A stretch of 64,000 nt of DNA from Verrucomicrobiia bacterium. GTDB taxonomy: Bacteria; Verrucomicrobiota; Verrucomicrobiia; Limisphaerales; Pedosphaeraceae. Shown piece after piece: positions 56,017 to 64,000 of the stretch. Made by a program: the position numbers and the translations under genes. Position 1 is the stretch's first letter; each line of letters opens with the position of its first letter. The stretch is taken from positions 434,001-498,000 of the forward strand of contig DATAUW010000017.1 in the NCBI GenBank assembly GCA_036268055.1. Reading direction: 5' to 3'. The notes under the pieces were generated by a model that saw only the letters and a program-made list of their open reading frames with translations, was not told the origin of the DNA and did not search any database.

Positions 56017-56619
56017 ATGAACCAGACCTCCGCTTCGCTTCAGTGGAAGATGGCCGTTATAAGCATCGTGAGCCTGCTGGTGATGGCTTACGTGGATTAC
56101 GCTACCGGTTACGAACTCATTTTCTCGGCTGCCTACCTCGTTCCGGTTTCGCTGTGCGCCTGGTATTTTGGCCGGCGGTCCATCTGGCTTATGTCTATCG
56201 CGAGTGGGTTGGCATCGTGGCTGGTGGATATATTGTCAGGGCATTTTTATACCTATTCGATGGTTCGGTATTGGAATGCCTTTACTTGTTTTTTTATCTG
56301 TGTCGTGACCGGTTTGTTGCTGCATCGGCTCAAGCGGACGTTGGAGGAACGAACCCGCACGAACCGGGATTTGCAAAAGGCGCTGGAGGATTTAAAAAAT
56401 TCGACGGAGGAAATTCGCAAGCTGCAAAATGGGTTGCAGGTGGTTTGCGCCTGGACCAAACGCATCAAAGTGGGCGACAAATGGATGACGCCGGACGAGT
56501 TTTTAAGCACGCAGCTTCATCTCAAGCTTTCGCACGGGATGTCGCCCGAGGCCAGCCGTGAGTTTGAGAAGGAACTTCAGCGGACGACTGAACCGCATTC
56601 GCACGAAGAGCATGGTTAG
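56017..56619 (+). CDS. Membrane sensor-like protein with altered C-terminal Cys motif
   Basis: A 200-residue protein with three to four membrane segments in residues 12-105 (YATGYELIFSAAYLVPVSLCAWYFGRRS is a sensor-kinase type N-terminal region; the key is the AYLVPVSLCAWYFG segment), a coiled coil at about residues 108-140, and then VVCAWTKRIKVGDKWMTPDEF and KLSHGMSPE. This end resembles the domain found at the C terminus of many PAS and response-regulator proteins (C-x2-CK-x-IR with FSHG-x-CP-x-C), but the second, third and fourth Cys are missing. A kinase domain is absent. The signal sensed is not known. Confidence 0.7.
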   Translation: MNQTSASLQWKMAVISIVSLLVMAYVDYATGYELIFSAAYLVPVSLCAWYFGRRSIWLMSIASGLASWLVDILSGHFYTYSMVRYWNAFTCFFICVVTGLLLHRLKRTLEERTRTNRDLQKALEDLKNSTEEIRKLQNGLQVVCAWTKRIKVGDKWMTPDEFLSTQLHLKLSHGMSPEASREFEKELQRTTEPHSHEEHG

Positions 56620-56690
56620 AGCGTCTTGATAAAGGATATATCGGGCTAGCGAGAAGTTTTGGTGATGAGCGCGATGTTTCAAATGTGCAA

Positions 56691-56878
56691 ATTCTTTCGT
56701 CCCTTACGGGACTTGGATTGTAACGAGCGCAAACCCAGCCATAAATGGCTGGGCTAAGATCGGTCGTCCCTGCGGGACTGCGGCGAGGCTGCGTGCGCCG
56801 CCCACTATATCTTTCGTTCCCGCGATTTGGTAGAGGCAAAAAAATGCCGCGCGGACGAATCTCGCGCGGTAAGTGAAA
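56691..56878 (+). repeat. Structured dispersed repeat family D, copy 2
   Basis: A ~188 bp element, equal in length and layout to copy 1 (45851-46038). The shared segment from the CCCAGC hairpin through GTCCCTGCGGGACTGCGGCG is almost unchanged. The last hairpin is CCGCGCG/CGCGCGG (56847-56869). It fills the gap between two convergent genes (sensor-like protein and PFK), as copy 1 does. Confidence 0.75.
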
Positions 56879-56896
56879 GGATGATTTTTTATCGTC

Positions 56897-58168
56897 TTAG
56901 CTGCGCGGAGGGAGTTTCTTTTCCACCGGCACTTTTTCGAGCGAGACGAATTTGGGGAGGCCGCCTTCGGTGGGGACTTTGGTTTCGCCTTCGATGAGGG
57001 GGCGGCAATACTCGATGAATTTTTCGTTGGGCATGAAGCCGTCGGCGCTGATCCAATCGCGCGGAAGCAGATGCTCGACGTTGGCGATGTCACCCAAGGG
57101 TTGCAGGCCGGTGGTCCACTTGTAAGGGCTGCTGCTGGTGCGGACGATCTTGACCATCATGCCACTTTGGCCGGAGACGGCGGCGCGGACGGCGGCTTCA
57201 CCGCAGGCGGCGGCTTCGAGGGCGTCGGTCGCGCTGGCGTAATGGGCGGCGGCGCGCTGGGCGTAGCCGAGCTTGGCGGTGCGGGTCTTGGTGTTGAGTT
57301 TTTCCTGGATGATTTTGGCGAGGTTATCGGCGGCGCCCGACAGGACGGGGTGGCCGAAGGAATCCACGCGGGATTTGTCTGCGGCGATTTCTTCGCCAGC
57401 GGCGTTGCGGACGCCTTCGCCAACGACGACAATGCAATATTTATATTGCGCGACGGTTTCCTTGACCTTGGCGAGAAACGCGGCTTCGTCGAGATGAATT
57501 TCGGGCAGGAGAATGATGTGCGGAGCGTCGGCCGGGGAGCGCTTGGCGAGCACGGTCCCGGCGGTGATCCAACCGGCGGAACGGCCCATGACTTCGACGA
57601 GGCAGCAGAAACCGCCGTCGGTGGCCATGCTGCGAACGTCTTCGCCGATTTCCATGATGGTGGTGGCGTTGTATTTGACGACGGAACCGAAGCCGGGGCA
57701 GTGGTCGGTGTGCGGGAGGTCGTTGTCAATGGTCTTAGGCACACCGATGACGCGCATTTCATAGCCGCGTTTGACGGCTTCTTCATGGATTTTGTGGGCG
57801 GAATCCTGGGAATCGTTGCCACCAGCGTAAAAGAAGAAGCGGATGTCATGGGCTTGAAAGACCTCGAACAGACGGTTCATGTCCTTGGCCGCGGCTTCGG
57901 GCTTTTTCTTGAAATCAATTTTGTAACGGCAGGTGCCGAGGGCGGCGGCGGGGGTGTACTTGAGACCTTCGATAGTCCTGGCTTTTTCCTCATTGATGTC
58001 AATGAGTTCCTCGTTAAGCAGGCCGAGGACGCCATTGAGACCGCCATAAATCTCTTCGATACATTCGTGTTTGCCGGCTTCCTGGATGACGCCGGCGACG
58101 CTGGCGTTGATGACCGCGGTGGGACCGCCGGATTGCGCGACTAAAAGATTGCCAACTAATTCTGCCAT
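56897..58168 (-). CDS. pfp: 6-phosphofructokinase, PPi-dependent type
   Basis: A 423-residue PFK. The substrate loop reads GGNDSQD, with Asp where ATP-PFKs have the second Gly of GGDGS, and the later motif is PKTIDNDL with Lys where ATP-PFKs have Gly (PGTIDND). Both changes mark the PPi-using class. It would use pyrophosphate and act in both directions of glycolysis. The N terminus is AQSGGPTAVIN. It lies 19 bp from repeat D copy 2 and is a single gene. Confidence 0.9.
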   Translation of the reverse strand: MAELVGNLLVAQSGGPTAVINASVAGVIQEAGKHECIEEIYGGLNGVLGLLNEELIDINEEKARTIEGLKYTPAAALGTCRYKIDFKKKPEAAAKDMNRLFEVFQAHDIRFFFYAGGNDSQDSAHKIHEEAVKRGYEMRVIGVPKTIDNDLPHTDHCPGFGSVVKYNATTIMEIGEDVRSMATDGGFCCLVEVMGRSAGWITAGTVLAKRSPADAPHIILLPEIHLDEAAFLAKVKETVAQYKYCIVVVGEGVRNAAGEEIAADKSRVDSFGHPVLSGAADNLAKIIQEKLNTKTRTAKLGYAQRAAAHYASATDALEAAACGEAAVRAAVSGQSGMMVKIVRTSSSPYKWTTGLQPLGDIANVEHLLPRDWISADGFMPNEKFIEYCRPLIEGETKVPTEGGLPKFVSLEKVPVEKKLPPRS

Positions 58169-58650
58169 AATGTTCTTGGATTAAAGGGCTGACGCGGATT
58201 TTGCGAATCGCCCATTTTTACGATAACCGTTAAAATGAGGCGGAAACATGCCTTCTGGCGGGGCGGGTGTAAAGACGAATCGGCGGGAAAGGGGAGCCGC
58301 AGACGCCCGCAAAGTGTATATGCTCCATCGAATAACAGAACATTTGTATCCTATGGAAGGGTGGACGTATCCCGGAAATGCGGTATTGTGGGGCCAGTTC
58401 TTTGAAATACTTCAATAGGACAGGCAGGAGAAATAGGAGAAACCCGATGCCCAATGCCATTAGGCGAGCCAAAGGGTTCGGATAAGTTCGCCTGAGTTCG
58501 CCTTGGCTCGGATAAGTTCGGATAAGTTCGGGTATTTTTTTTGAGGGGGGTTAGATGGGGCTTGCGGGACGTTCCCGCTCTCATTGGGGACGCCCTTCAA
58601 AAAATTAATTGGTTCGTGACGGTTTGGGGTGAGGGGATTATATAAGCTTT
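58169..58650. other. Intergenic region with short tandem repeats
   Basis: About 480 bp between the divergent PFK and holB genes. The stretch 58475-58533 is a direct tandem array of TTCGGATAAG/TTCGCCT units in about 10-11 bp steps. It is followed by a T-rich run. Small frames here translate only the repeat. Confidence 0.55.
58475..58533 (+). repeat. Short tandem repeat
   Basis: Roughly five to six imperfect copies of a 10-11 bp unit such as TTCGGATAAG. It lies upstream of holB. On the minus strand it would encode NLSEP-like repeats, but no start supports a gene. Confidence 0.6.
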
Positions 58651-59688
58651 ATGGCATTTGTTGATTTTCCTGAGCAGAGGCAGGCGGTGGATTTGTTACA
58701 GCGCAGCCTGGAACGCGGGCGGCTGGGCCATGCGTATTTGTTCACAGGGCATGATTTGGGGGAGTTGGAAGCGCTGGCGCGGACGCTTGCGAAGACTTTG
58801 AATTGCCAGCAGCCGGTTCGCCGCGGGGCGAATGGCTCGGCGGTGGATTGTTGCGATGAATGCGCCAGTTGCCGTCGCATCAATGGCGATGGCCATGCGG
58901 ATGTGCATTGGGTACGTCCGGAATCGAAGTCGCGGATCGTCAAGGTCGAGCAGATGCGCGATTTGATGCAGGAGATCAATCTCAAGCCGAATGACGCGGA
59001 ATATAAAGTCGCGGTGATCGTGGCGGCGGACCGGTTGAATCCGCAGGCGGCCAACGCGTTTCTCAAGACGCTCGAAGAACCGCCGCCAAAATCCATCCTG
59101 ATTTTGCTTACGACCGAGCCGCAACGGATTTTGGAGACGATTCTTTCGCGTTGTCTGCGGTTGAATTTCGGCGGTGAAGGTGCACGGTTGCGGTCGCCGG
59201 CGCAACTGGAATGGCTCACGGGTTTTGCCGAGATGGCAGCGCAGGAGCAGAAAAGTTTGATGAGCCGGTATCGTTTGCTGGGCGCATTGCTGAAAAAGCT
59301 TGGTGAACTCAAGGCGGAGATTGAGAAGTCGGTGTCAGCGCGGTCGCCATTGGAGCGTTACGACGATGTGGACTCGCAGTTGCGCGATAAATGGGAGGTG
59401 GAATTGACAGCGGCGATCGAGGCGGAGTATCGGCTGCAACGGTCGGAGCTTTTAACAACGCTGCAATGGTGGCTGAGGGACGTGTGGGTCAATGCGGAGT
59501 GCGGAGTGCGGATTGCGGAATTGGGGAATTTTCCAGGCCTTGAGAGCGTTGGTAAAGTGGCGAAGCGGGTCTCGGCGGCGCAGGCGGCGGAGAATTTGCG
59601 GGTGATGGAGCGGACGCAAAGGTTGTTGCACTCGAACGTCCAAGAGGCGCTCGCGCTGGAAGTCGGCTTGCTCAAATTGAATTTGTGA
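58651..59688 (+). CDS. holB: DNA polymerase III delta' subunit
   Basis: A 345-residue AAA+ clamp-loader subunit. Residues 5-180 hold the nucleotide-binding-like fold: HAYLFTGHDLGELEALAR, where the P-loop is degenerate as usual in delta', the zinc-binding CCDECASCRR, and LNPQAANAFLKTLEEPPP with TTEPQRILETILSRC. At about residue 281-292 a repeat-derived segment (AECGVRIAEL) is inserted by repeat family C. The protein stays in frame. The stop overlaps the next gene. Confidence 0.88.
   Translation: MAFVDFPEQRQAVDLLQRSLERGRLGHAYLFTGHDLGELEALARTLAKTLNCQQPVRRGANGSAVDCCDECASCRRINGDGHADVHWVRPESKSRIVKVEQMRDLMQEINLKPNDAEYKVAVIVAADRLNPQAANAFLKTLEEPPPKSILILLTTEPQRILETILSRCLRLNFGGEGARLRSPAQLEWLTGFAEMAAQEQKSLMSRYRLLGALLKKLGELKAEIEKSVSARSPLERYDDVDSQLRDKWEVELTAAIEAEYRLQRSELLTTLQWWLRDVWVNAECGVRIAELGNFPGLESVGKVAKRVSAAQAAENLRVMERTQRLLHSNVQEALALEVGLLKLNL
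59491..59526 (+). repeat. Dispersed repeat family C, copy 3, inside holB
   Basis: GCGGAGTGCGGAGTGCGG-type units in the plus strand of holB, translating to AECGVRIAEL. It is the same repeat as in the DAHP synthase tail and in the same reading phase. Confidence 0.7.
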
Positions 59689-61073
59689 GTGTGAGCGCAA
59701 AAACCGAAGTTCGCACACCGTCTCCGGCGATGGGGGCGCGATCGTCTGACGATTCGATTTTGCAGGGCATGTTTGCAGGAGCATTTGGCGGGTTGCTTGC
59801 GCTGGCATTGCTGAAGTTGGGCAATCCTGCGATCCTGCAGAAGCTCGTCACGCAACCGACGAATATCTACGAATGGATTCTGGCGGGATGGCCGTCGGTG
59901 GTGGGTTACTGGCTGCTTGGGGTCGTAGCGGTTTTAGGAATCGCGGTGGCTCGATGGCGGACGAATGTCCCGTTATGGCTGGCGGGGTTGCCATTGGCCT
60001 GGCTTGCGTGGGAAGCAATCGCGGCGACACAAACCGAATGGCCACGCCTGACGGGGCCCACGATGGAACATTTCGTCACCTGCGTGGTGTGCTTTTATCT
60101 GGGGTTTTTTTCTCTAACCGGCGGAAAAAAATTAGCGTTCTTTTGGCTGGCGCTCTTCGCCGGATTTACTCTGGTGATGGTATCCGGTTTCAGTCAGCAC
60201 TTCGGCGGCTTGGAGGAGTCGCAAAAGTATTGGCTGACGTATGTCTATCCAAAGCTGGAGGTCATTCCGCCGGGATACATGGAAAAAATGTCGAGCCGGC
60301 GGATTTTCTCGACGCTGTTCTATCCCAACACTCTCGCCGAAGCGATCCTGTTAATTTATCCGGCGATGCTGGCGGTGATTTGGTCGTTGCGCGAACGATT
60401 TACCGCTGGCGCGCGCGGTTTGCTGATGGGAGTTGCGAGTGCGGGTGCGATGGGTTGTTTGTTTTGGTCCGGGTCGAAAGGCGGATGGCTGCTGATGCTG
60501 GTCATCGGTCTGGCGGGCACGATGTATTTTCCGATGAAGCGGCAAGTGAAGGTGATGTTGATCTATGTGGTGCTGGTGCTTGGGCTGGCGGGATTCTTCG
60601 TCAAGTATATGGGCTTCTTTAAGAAAGGGGCAACGAGCGTGGTGGCGCGTTTCGATTATTGGAAAGCGGCGGCGCAAACGGCCAGAGACAAGCCGGTGTT
60701 CGGCAGCGGACCGGGAACATTCGAGAAGTCCTACGAGCAGCGCAAACGCCCCGAATCGGAAATGGCGCGGATGGCGCACAACGATTATTTGCAGCAGGCG
60801 TCGGACTCCGGCGTGCCCGGCTTCGTACTTTACACGGCGATGGTCGTGGGTAGCTTGACATATATATGGCGCTACGGGCGTTTGGAGGATGATTGGATAC
60901 GACTGGCGGTTTGGCTGGGCTTGCTGGGATGGGCATTGCAAAATTTCATCGAGTTCGGGCTGTACATTCCGGCCGTGGCGTGGGTGGCGTTTGGCCTGTT
61001 GGGCTGGCTGTTGAGACAGACCGGAAATCAAATTTACAACCGGAAGACCGCTAGCTATAGTGGCGCAGCTTGA
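59685..61073 (+). CDS. O-antigen ligase/polymerase-like membrane protein
   Basis: A 462-residue protein with about ten to twelve membrane segments. The conserved loop with VFGSGPGTFEKSYEQRK, followed by MAHNDYLQQASDSGVPGFV, is the Wzy/WaaL (O-antigen ligase) family signature. It joins or polymerises glycans at the outer face of the inner membrane. The GTG start overlaps the holB stop by 4 bp. No other glycan genes are near, so the specific glycan is unknown. Confidence 0.85.
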   Translation: MSVSAKTEVRTPSPAMGARSSDDSILQGMFAGAFGGLLALALLKLGNPAILQKLVTQPTNIYEWILAGWPSVVGYWLLGVVAVLGIAVARWRTNVPLWLAGLPLAWLAWEAIAATQTEWPRLTGPTMEHFVTCVVCFYLGFFSLTGGKKLAFFWLALFAGFTLVMVSGFSQHFGGLEESQKYWLTYVYPKLEVIPPGYMEKMSSRRIFSTLFYPNTLAEAILLIYPAMLAVIWSLRERFTAGARGLLMGVASAGAMGCLFWSGSKGGWLLMLVIGLAGTMYFPMKRQVKVMLIYVVLVLGLAGFFVKYMGFFKKGATSVVARFDYWKAAAQTARDKPVFGSGPGTFEKSYEQRKRPESEMARMAHNDYLQQASDSGVPGFVLYTAMVVGSLTYIWRYGRLEDDWIRLAVWLGLLGWALQNFIEFGLYIPAVAWVAFGLLGWLLRQTGNQIYNRKTASYSGAA

Positions 61074-61510
61074 TGAAGATACTATTCTTGAACGGGCCGA
61101 ACTTGAACCTGCTGGGGCAGCGCGAGCCGGAGGTTTATGGGCGGCTGTCCCTCGCCGACATCGAGGCGAAAGTTCGGGAACGCGCGGCTAAGTTCAAGGT
61201 CGAGGTGGAATTCCGCCAGTCGAATATCGAGGGTGAGTTAGTCACTTGGATTCAGGAAGCAAAGGGCAAGTTTGAGGTGATCGTCCTGAACGCGGCGGCC
61301 TATACTCACACGAGCGTGGCCTTGCGAGATGCCATCGCCGCAGTGGGAATTCCGACCATCGAAATCCACCTATCCAATGTCCATGCGCGCGAAGAATTCC
61401 GTCATGTGTCATTGATCGCGCCGGTGTGCCGTGGTCAAATTGCAGGATTCGGACTCAACTCTTACGTTTTGGCAGTGGAAACTGCCATTATCGTTAACGC
61501 AAGTAAGTAA
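61073..61510 (+). CDS. aroQ: 3-dehydroquinate dehydratase, type II
   Basis: A 145-residue type II dehydroquinase. Motifs: LFLNGPNLNLLGQREPEVYG (N-terminal loop with the catalytic Arg and Tyr), NAAAYTHTSVALRDAI and EIHLSNVHAREEFRH (with the catalytic His). It dehydrates 3-dehydroquinate to 3-dehydroshikimate. The ATG overlaps the previous stop (TGATG). The order aroQ-accB-accC is common in bacteria. Confidence 0.93.
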   Translation: MKILFLNGPNLNLLGQREPEVYGRLSLADIEAKVRERAAKFKVEVEFRQSNIEGELVTWIQEAKGKFEVIVLNAAAYTHTSVALRDAIAAVGIPTIEIHLSNVHAREEFRHVSLIAPVCRGQIAGFGLNSYVLAVETAIIVNASK

Positions 61511-61583
61511 TTGCTCAAAAGCGCAAATTTATTGACATTTTTTACCTTAAAATTGAGATTTTTTAACCCTTAAATTTTCCTTC

Positions 61584-61612
61584 TTGACGCTTCCGGCCAA
61601 CCAAATTACTGT
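61584..61612 (+). promoter_or_regulatory. Sigma70-like promoter of accBC
   Basis: TTGACG (61584-61589) and TACTGT (61607-61612) are 17 bases apart. The 5' leader to accB would be about 110 bases. An upstream TTGACA at 61532 has no good partner at the right spacing. Confidence 0.5.
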
Positions 61613-61728
61613 CCCCAACACTGAATATCCAAAAGAGTCAAAACCGATGGTCGGCTGCGACTCCTGATGAATCGTCCGGCCGAATTGAGTTGGCATTTGG
61701 ACGCGAAGTTTAAAAACGAAAGCGCTCT

Positions 61729-62196
61729 GTGGATCTAAAAGATATTAAAGCCATCATTGACTTGATGAAAAAGAACTCCATCTCGGAGTTCGAACTCGAG
61801 CGGCAGGAATTTAAAATCAAACTCAAGCGCGGGGCCAATGGTGTGGTCGCGCCTGTCCAATACGAAGAAGCCCAAATGGTCACTTACGCGTCTGCGGCTC
61901 AGGTAGGCGCTCCCGGCGCTGGAGCCTCGGCTGCCGCAGCCCAGGCGGCTTCCGGAGAAGTCGAGATCAAGTCGCCGATGATTGGAACCTTTTATCGCGC
62001 CCCTTCGCCCGAAGCGGGCAACTATGTCGAGATCGGCACCGAAGTCGGTCCCGAGACGGTCGTCTGCATCATCGAAGCGATGAAAGTCATGAACGAGATC
62101 AAAGCCGAGGCGAGGGGTGTCATCACCCAACTGCTCGTCGAGAATGCCAAACCGGTCGAGTTCGGCCAGCCGCTGTTTAAGATTCGTCCCTTATGA
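61729..62196 (+). CDS. accB: Biotin carboxyl carrier protein of acetyl-CoA carboxylase
   Basis: A 155-residue AccB. The biotinylation site is EAMKVMNEI (the Lys) in the C-terminal biotinyl domain; the thumb region YRAPSPEAGNYVEIG is also present. An Ala-rich linker (residues 50-75) joins it to the N-terminal part. It carries the carboxyl group for malonyl-CoA formation. The start is GTG. accC follows 42 bp behind. Confidence 0.95.
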   Translation: MDLKDIKAIIDLMKKNSISEFELERQEFKIKLKRGANGVVAPVQYEEAQMVTYASAAQVGAPGAGASAAAAQAASGEVEIKSPMIGTFYRAPSPEAGNYVEIGTEVGPETVVCIIEAMKVMNEIKAEARGVITQLLVENAKPVEFGQPLFKIRPL

Positions 62197-62238
62197 GGCT
62201 CTGGTCGCGGCCGGGCTGCGATCCCTCACCATCAAGTC

Positions 62239-63615
62239 ATGTTTGAAAAAGTTTTGGTAGCCAATCGCGGAGAAATTGCCGTCCGCATCATCCGCGCTTG
62301 CAAGGAGCTGAATGTCCGTACGGTCGCGGTCTATTCCGATCAGGACGCCAATTCCATGCATGTCCAGCTTGCGGACGAGGCCATCTGCATCGGCAAAGGC
62401 CCGAGCAACGAAAGCTACCTGCGCATTGACCGCATCATCAGCGCGGCGGAAATCGCCGACGTGGATGCCATCCATCCCGGTTACGGTTTCCTTTCGGAGA
62501 ACGCTCACTTCGCCGACGTTTGCGAGAGTTGCAACATCCGGTTCATCGGGCCGAATTCGCGCGCCATGAATGCGCTCGAAGACAAGGCCGTCAGCCGCAA
62601 CCTCGCCAAGAAAGCCGGCGTGCCCATCCCGCCCGGTTCGGATGGCGTGGTCGAGCATGAGCAGGATGCGCTTGTCGTGGCTCGGCGCATCGGTTATCCG
62701 GTGATGATCAAGGCCGTCGCCGGCGGTGGCGGGCGCGGAATGCGCGTGGCGCATAATGATATTTCGTTGGTGAAAGGTTATCACACCGCGCGCACCGAAG
62801 CGGAAAAAGCGTTCGGCAACTCGGGCGTTTATATCGAGAAATTCATCGAGAATCCGCACCATATCGAATTTCAAATTCTCGGTGATCACAAAGGCCGCAT
62901 CATTCACTTGGGCGAACGTGATTGTTCCATTCAGCGACGCAACCAGAAAGTCGTCGAGGAAACGCCGTCGCCGATGCTCGACAGCAAATTCAAAAAGCTG
63001 CGCGACAAAATGGGCAAGGCGGCCGTGCGCATCGCCGAGCTGGCGCATTATACGAATGCGGGCACGGTGGAATTCATCGTGGACGACCACGGCAATTTTT
63101 ACTTTCTCGAAGTCAACAAGCGCATCCAGGTCGAGCATCCGATCACCGAGGAAGTTACGGGCATTGACCTCGTGCGTTACCAGATCATGATCGCGATGGG
63201 CGAGCCGTTGCGCCATTCGCAAAGCGATATTCAAATCAAGGGCCACGCCATCGAGTGCCGCATCAATGCGGAAGATCCCTTCGACGATTTTCGCCCGTGC
63301 CCGGGCCGCATCGAAATGTATTATTCCCCCGGCGGACGCGGCGTGCGCGTGGACAGCCACGCTTACGCGGGCTACACCATTCCGCCTTATTACGATTCCA
63401 TGATCGGCAAGCTCATCACCTACGGCAAAGACCGTCGTGAAGCGATGGACAAGATGAGTCGCGCATTGGGCGAGTACATGATCAACGGCATCAAGACCAC
63501 GATTTCCTTCCAGCAGGCGATTTTGCAAGACCCGAACTTCCGCCGCGGAGTCTATTCGACAAACTTCATCGAGCAGTTACTTAGCGGAGCAAGACGCGGG
63601 TTGATCGAAGAATAA
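62239..63615 (+). CDS. accC: Biotin carboxylase subunit of acetyl-CoA carboxylase
   Basis: A 458-residue ATP-grasp enzyme with the full AccC layout: [51 protein letters not shown] (the Gly-rich lid), [20 protein letters not shown] and the catalytic [18 protein letters not shown]. One position in the last motif reads Lys where EVNTRIQVEH is the rule. It carboxylates the biotin of AccB using ATP and bicarbonate. The carboxyltransferase subunits are not in the window. Confidence 0.95.
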   Translation: MFEKVLVANRGEIAVRIIRACKELNVRTVAVYSDQDANSMHVQLADEAICIGKGPSNESYLRIDRIISAAEIADVDAIHPGYGFLSENAHFADVCESCNIRFIGPNSRAMNALEDKAVSRNLAKKAGVPIPPGSDGVVEHEQDALVVARRIGYPVMIKAVAGGGGRGMRVAHNDISLVKGYHTARTEAEKAFGNSGVYIEKFIENPHHIEFQILGDHKGRIIHLGERDCSIQRRNQKVVEETPSPMLDSKFKKLRDKMGKAAVRIAELAHYTNAGTVEFIVDDHGNFYFLEVNKRIQVEHPITEEVTGIDLVRYQIMIAMGEPLRHSQSDIQIKGHAIECRINAEDPFDDFRPCPGRIEMYYSPGGRGVRVDSHAYAGYTIPPYYDSMIGKLITYGKDRREAMDKMSRALGEYMINGIKTTISFQQAILQDPNFRRGVYSTNFIEQLLSGARRGLIEE

Positions 63616-63621
63616 TCCGGG

Positions 63622-64000
63622 TTATTTATCATCCGGAGCGGAGACCGGATGGAATTCCCGGTCTATCCTGACTTCGCCGGTCGTAGTATCAATGTTAGCT
63701 CTGAAAGTTTGCGCCAAGGTATCTATTGGATGCTGGATCGCTTTTTGCGAATATTTCCAGCTTAATTGTATAAGGATGAAAATATTGAATTCCCCATTCC
63801 GGCTCAGACGAACTGACCAGAACTCCATCATTATCCGGAGGCAAATCGGTGTCGCTTATCTTGAATTGGCCGGGTGTTTTTGAATCCTCGAATTCTGTTC
63901 GCAGCCGATATGTCTGGGTTATTTTCTGAAGCAGTTTGGCCTTCAAAAAATAATACGCTTTTGGCTTTCCCTCGCGCCGAAGAACTACGAAACCGGCTCG
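63622..64000 (-). pseudogene. Partial, frameshifted gene of unknown function (5' end outside window)
   Basis: The frame open to the right edge reads (from the edge) AGFVVLRREGKPKAYYF and onwards to HPYTIKLEIFAK, then runs into a stop at 63695. A second frame carries the continuation, AIQHPIDTLAQTFRAN to VSAPDDK, ending at 63622. Removing one A from the run GCAAAAAGC at about 63740 joins both into one product. It is either a real frameshift, a sequencing error at a homopolymer, or a slippage site. No domain was recognised. Confidence 0.5.

Noticed and set aside
58351-58584. 77-codon minus-strand frame reading NLSEP-like repeats
   Set aside because: It only translates the short tandem repeat at 58475-58533 and lacks a start site.
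62191-63528. 445-residue minus-strand frame opposite accC
   Set aside because: accC motifs are complete on the plus strand, so this frame is a shadow.
1-64000. tRNA, rRNA, CRISPR arrays, insertion sequences
   Set aside because: None found by eye: no regular spacer-repeat arrays, no transposase frames, no cloverleaf-like segments ending in CCA. A tRNAscan run could still reveal one.

Overview
The window reads as chromosomal DNA of a G+C-rich Verrucomicrobiota bacterium, most likely of the soil/freshwater Pedosphaera-like lineage (subdivision 3). This is inferred from gene content: an alternative complex III (ActABCDEF) operon, a prepilin-like protein with a C-terminal H-x9-DG motif, large secreted Ig-like proteins with a shared C-terminal module, a PPi-type phosphofructokinase, and several families of short dispersed repeats. 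No tRNA, rRNA, CRISPR array, transposase or phage module was seen.

Layout. (1) 0-10 kb: the 3' part of a radical SAM gene, then a minus-strand run of nine closely spaced genes starting from a promoter near 10.15 kb: acyl-lipid desaturase, FAD oxidoreductase, DUF1365, cyclopropane-fatty-acid-synthase-like methyltransferase, DUF2062, DUF1295, a second CFA-like methyltransferase, an esterase lipoprotein and a TPR membrane protein. The first seven look like a membrane-lipid fatty-acid modification pathway. (2) 10.3-17.3 kb: a tripartite RND efflux system divergent from a LysR regulator, with two T-N11-A dyads between them. (3) 17.3-18.9 kb: aroK and queG. (4) 18.9-29.9 kb: a minus-strand respiratory operon of ten genes, actABCDEF followed by a small Cys-rich membrane protein, CcoN-like and CcoO-like subunits and a membrane-anchored cytochrome c. 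The CcoN-like subunit lacks the Cu-B ligands, the high-spin heme ligand and one low-spin heme ligand. (5) 30-40 kb: a histone-H1-like basic protein, an endonuclease/phosphatase-family lipoprotein, mtnP, a prepilin-like protein, a 1036-residue Ig-repeat protein and an M13 metallopeptidase. (6) 40-51.6 kb: DAHP synthase, recQ, small proteins, an acetyltransferase, a TIM-barrel isomerase, malate synthase, a metzincin-type protease and a secreted protein. (7) 51.6-56.9 kb: the C-terminal half of carB without its N-terminal half, a toxin-antitoxin graveyard (truncated DUF5615, frameshifted hicA), two tandem paralogues and a sensor-like membrane protein. (8) 56.9-64 kb: PPi-type PFK, holB, O-antigen-ligase-like protein, aroQ, accB, accC and a frameshifted partial gene at the edge.

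How the parts fit. The respiratory operon would take electrons from quinol through ActB/ActC and pass them to c-type hemes of ActA/ActE and then to the CcoO-like protein and the monoheme cytochrome. The CcoN-like subunit looks unable to reduce oxygen, so the module may serve in electron transfer or assembly rather than as an oxidase. The lipid operon supplies a desaturase, two methyltransferases and two redox-type proteins, enough to make methylated, cyclopropane or further oxidised acyl chains. Repeats of at least five kinds lie between genes, and in three places (DAHP synthase, HolB, DUF5615) they run into coding sequence and alter the protein.
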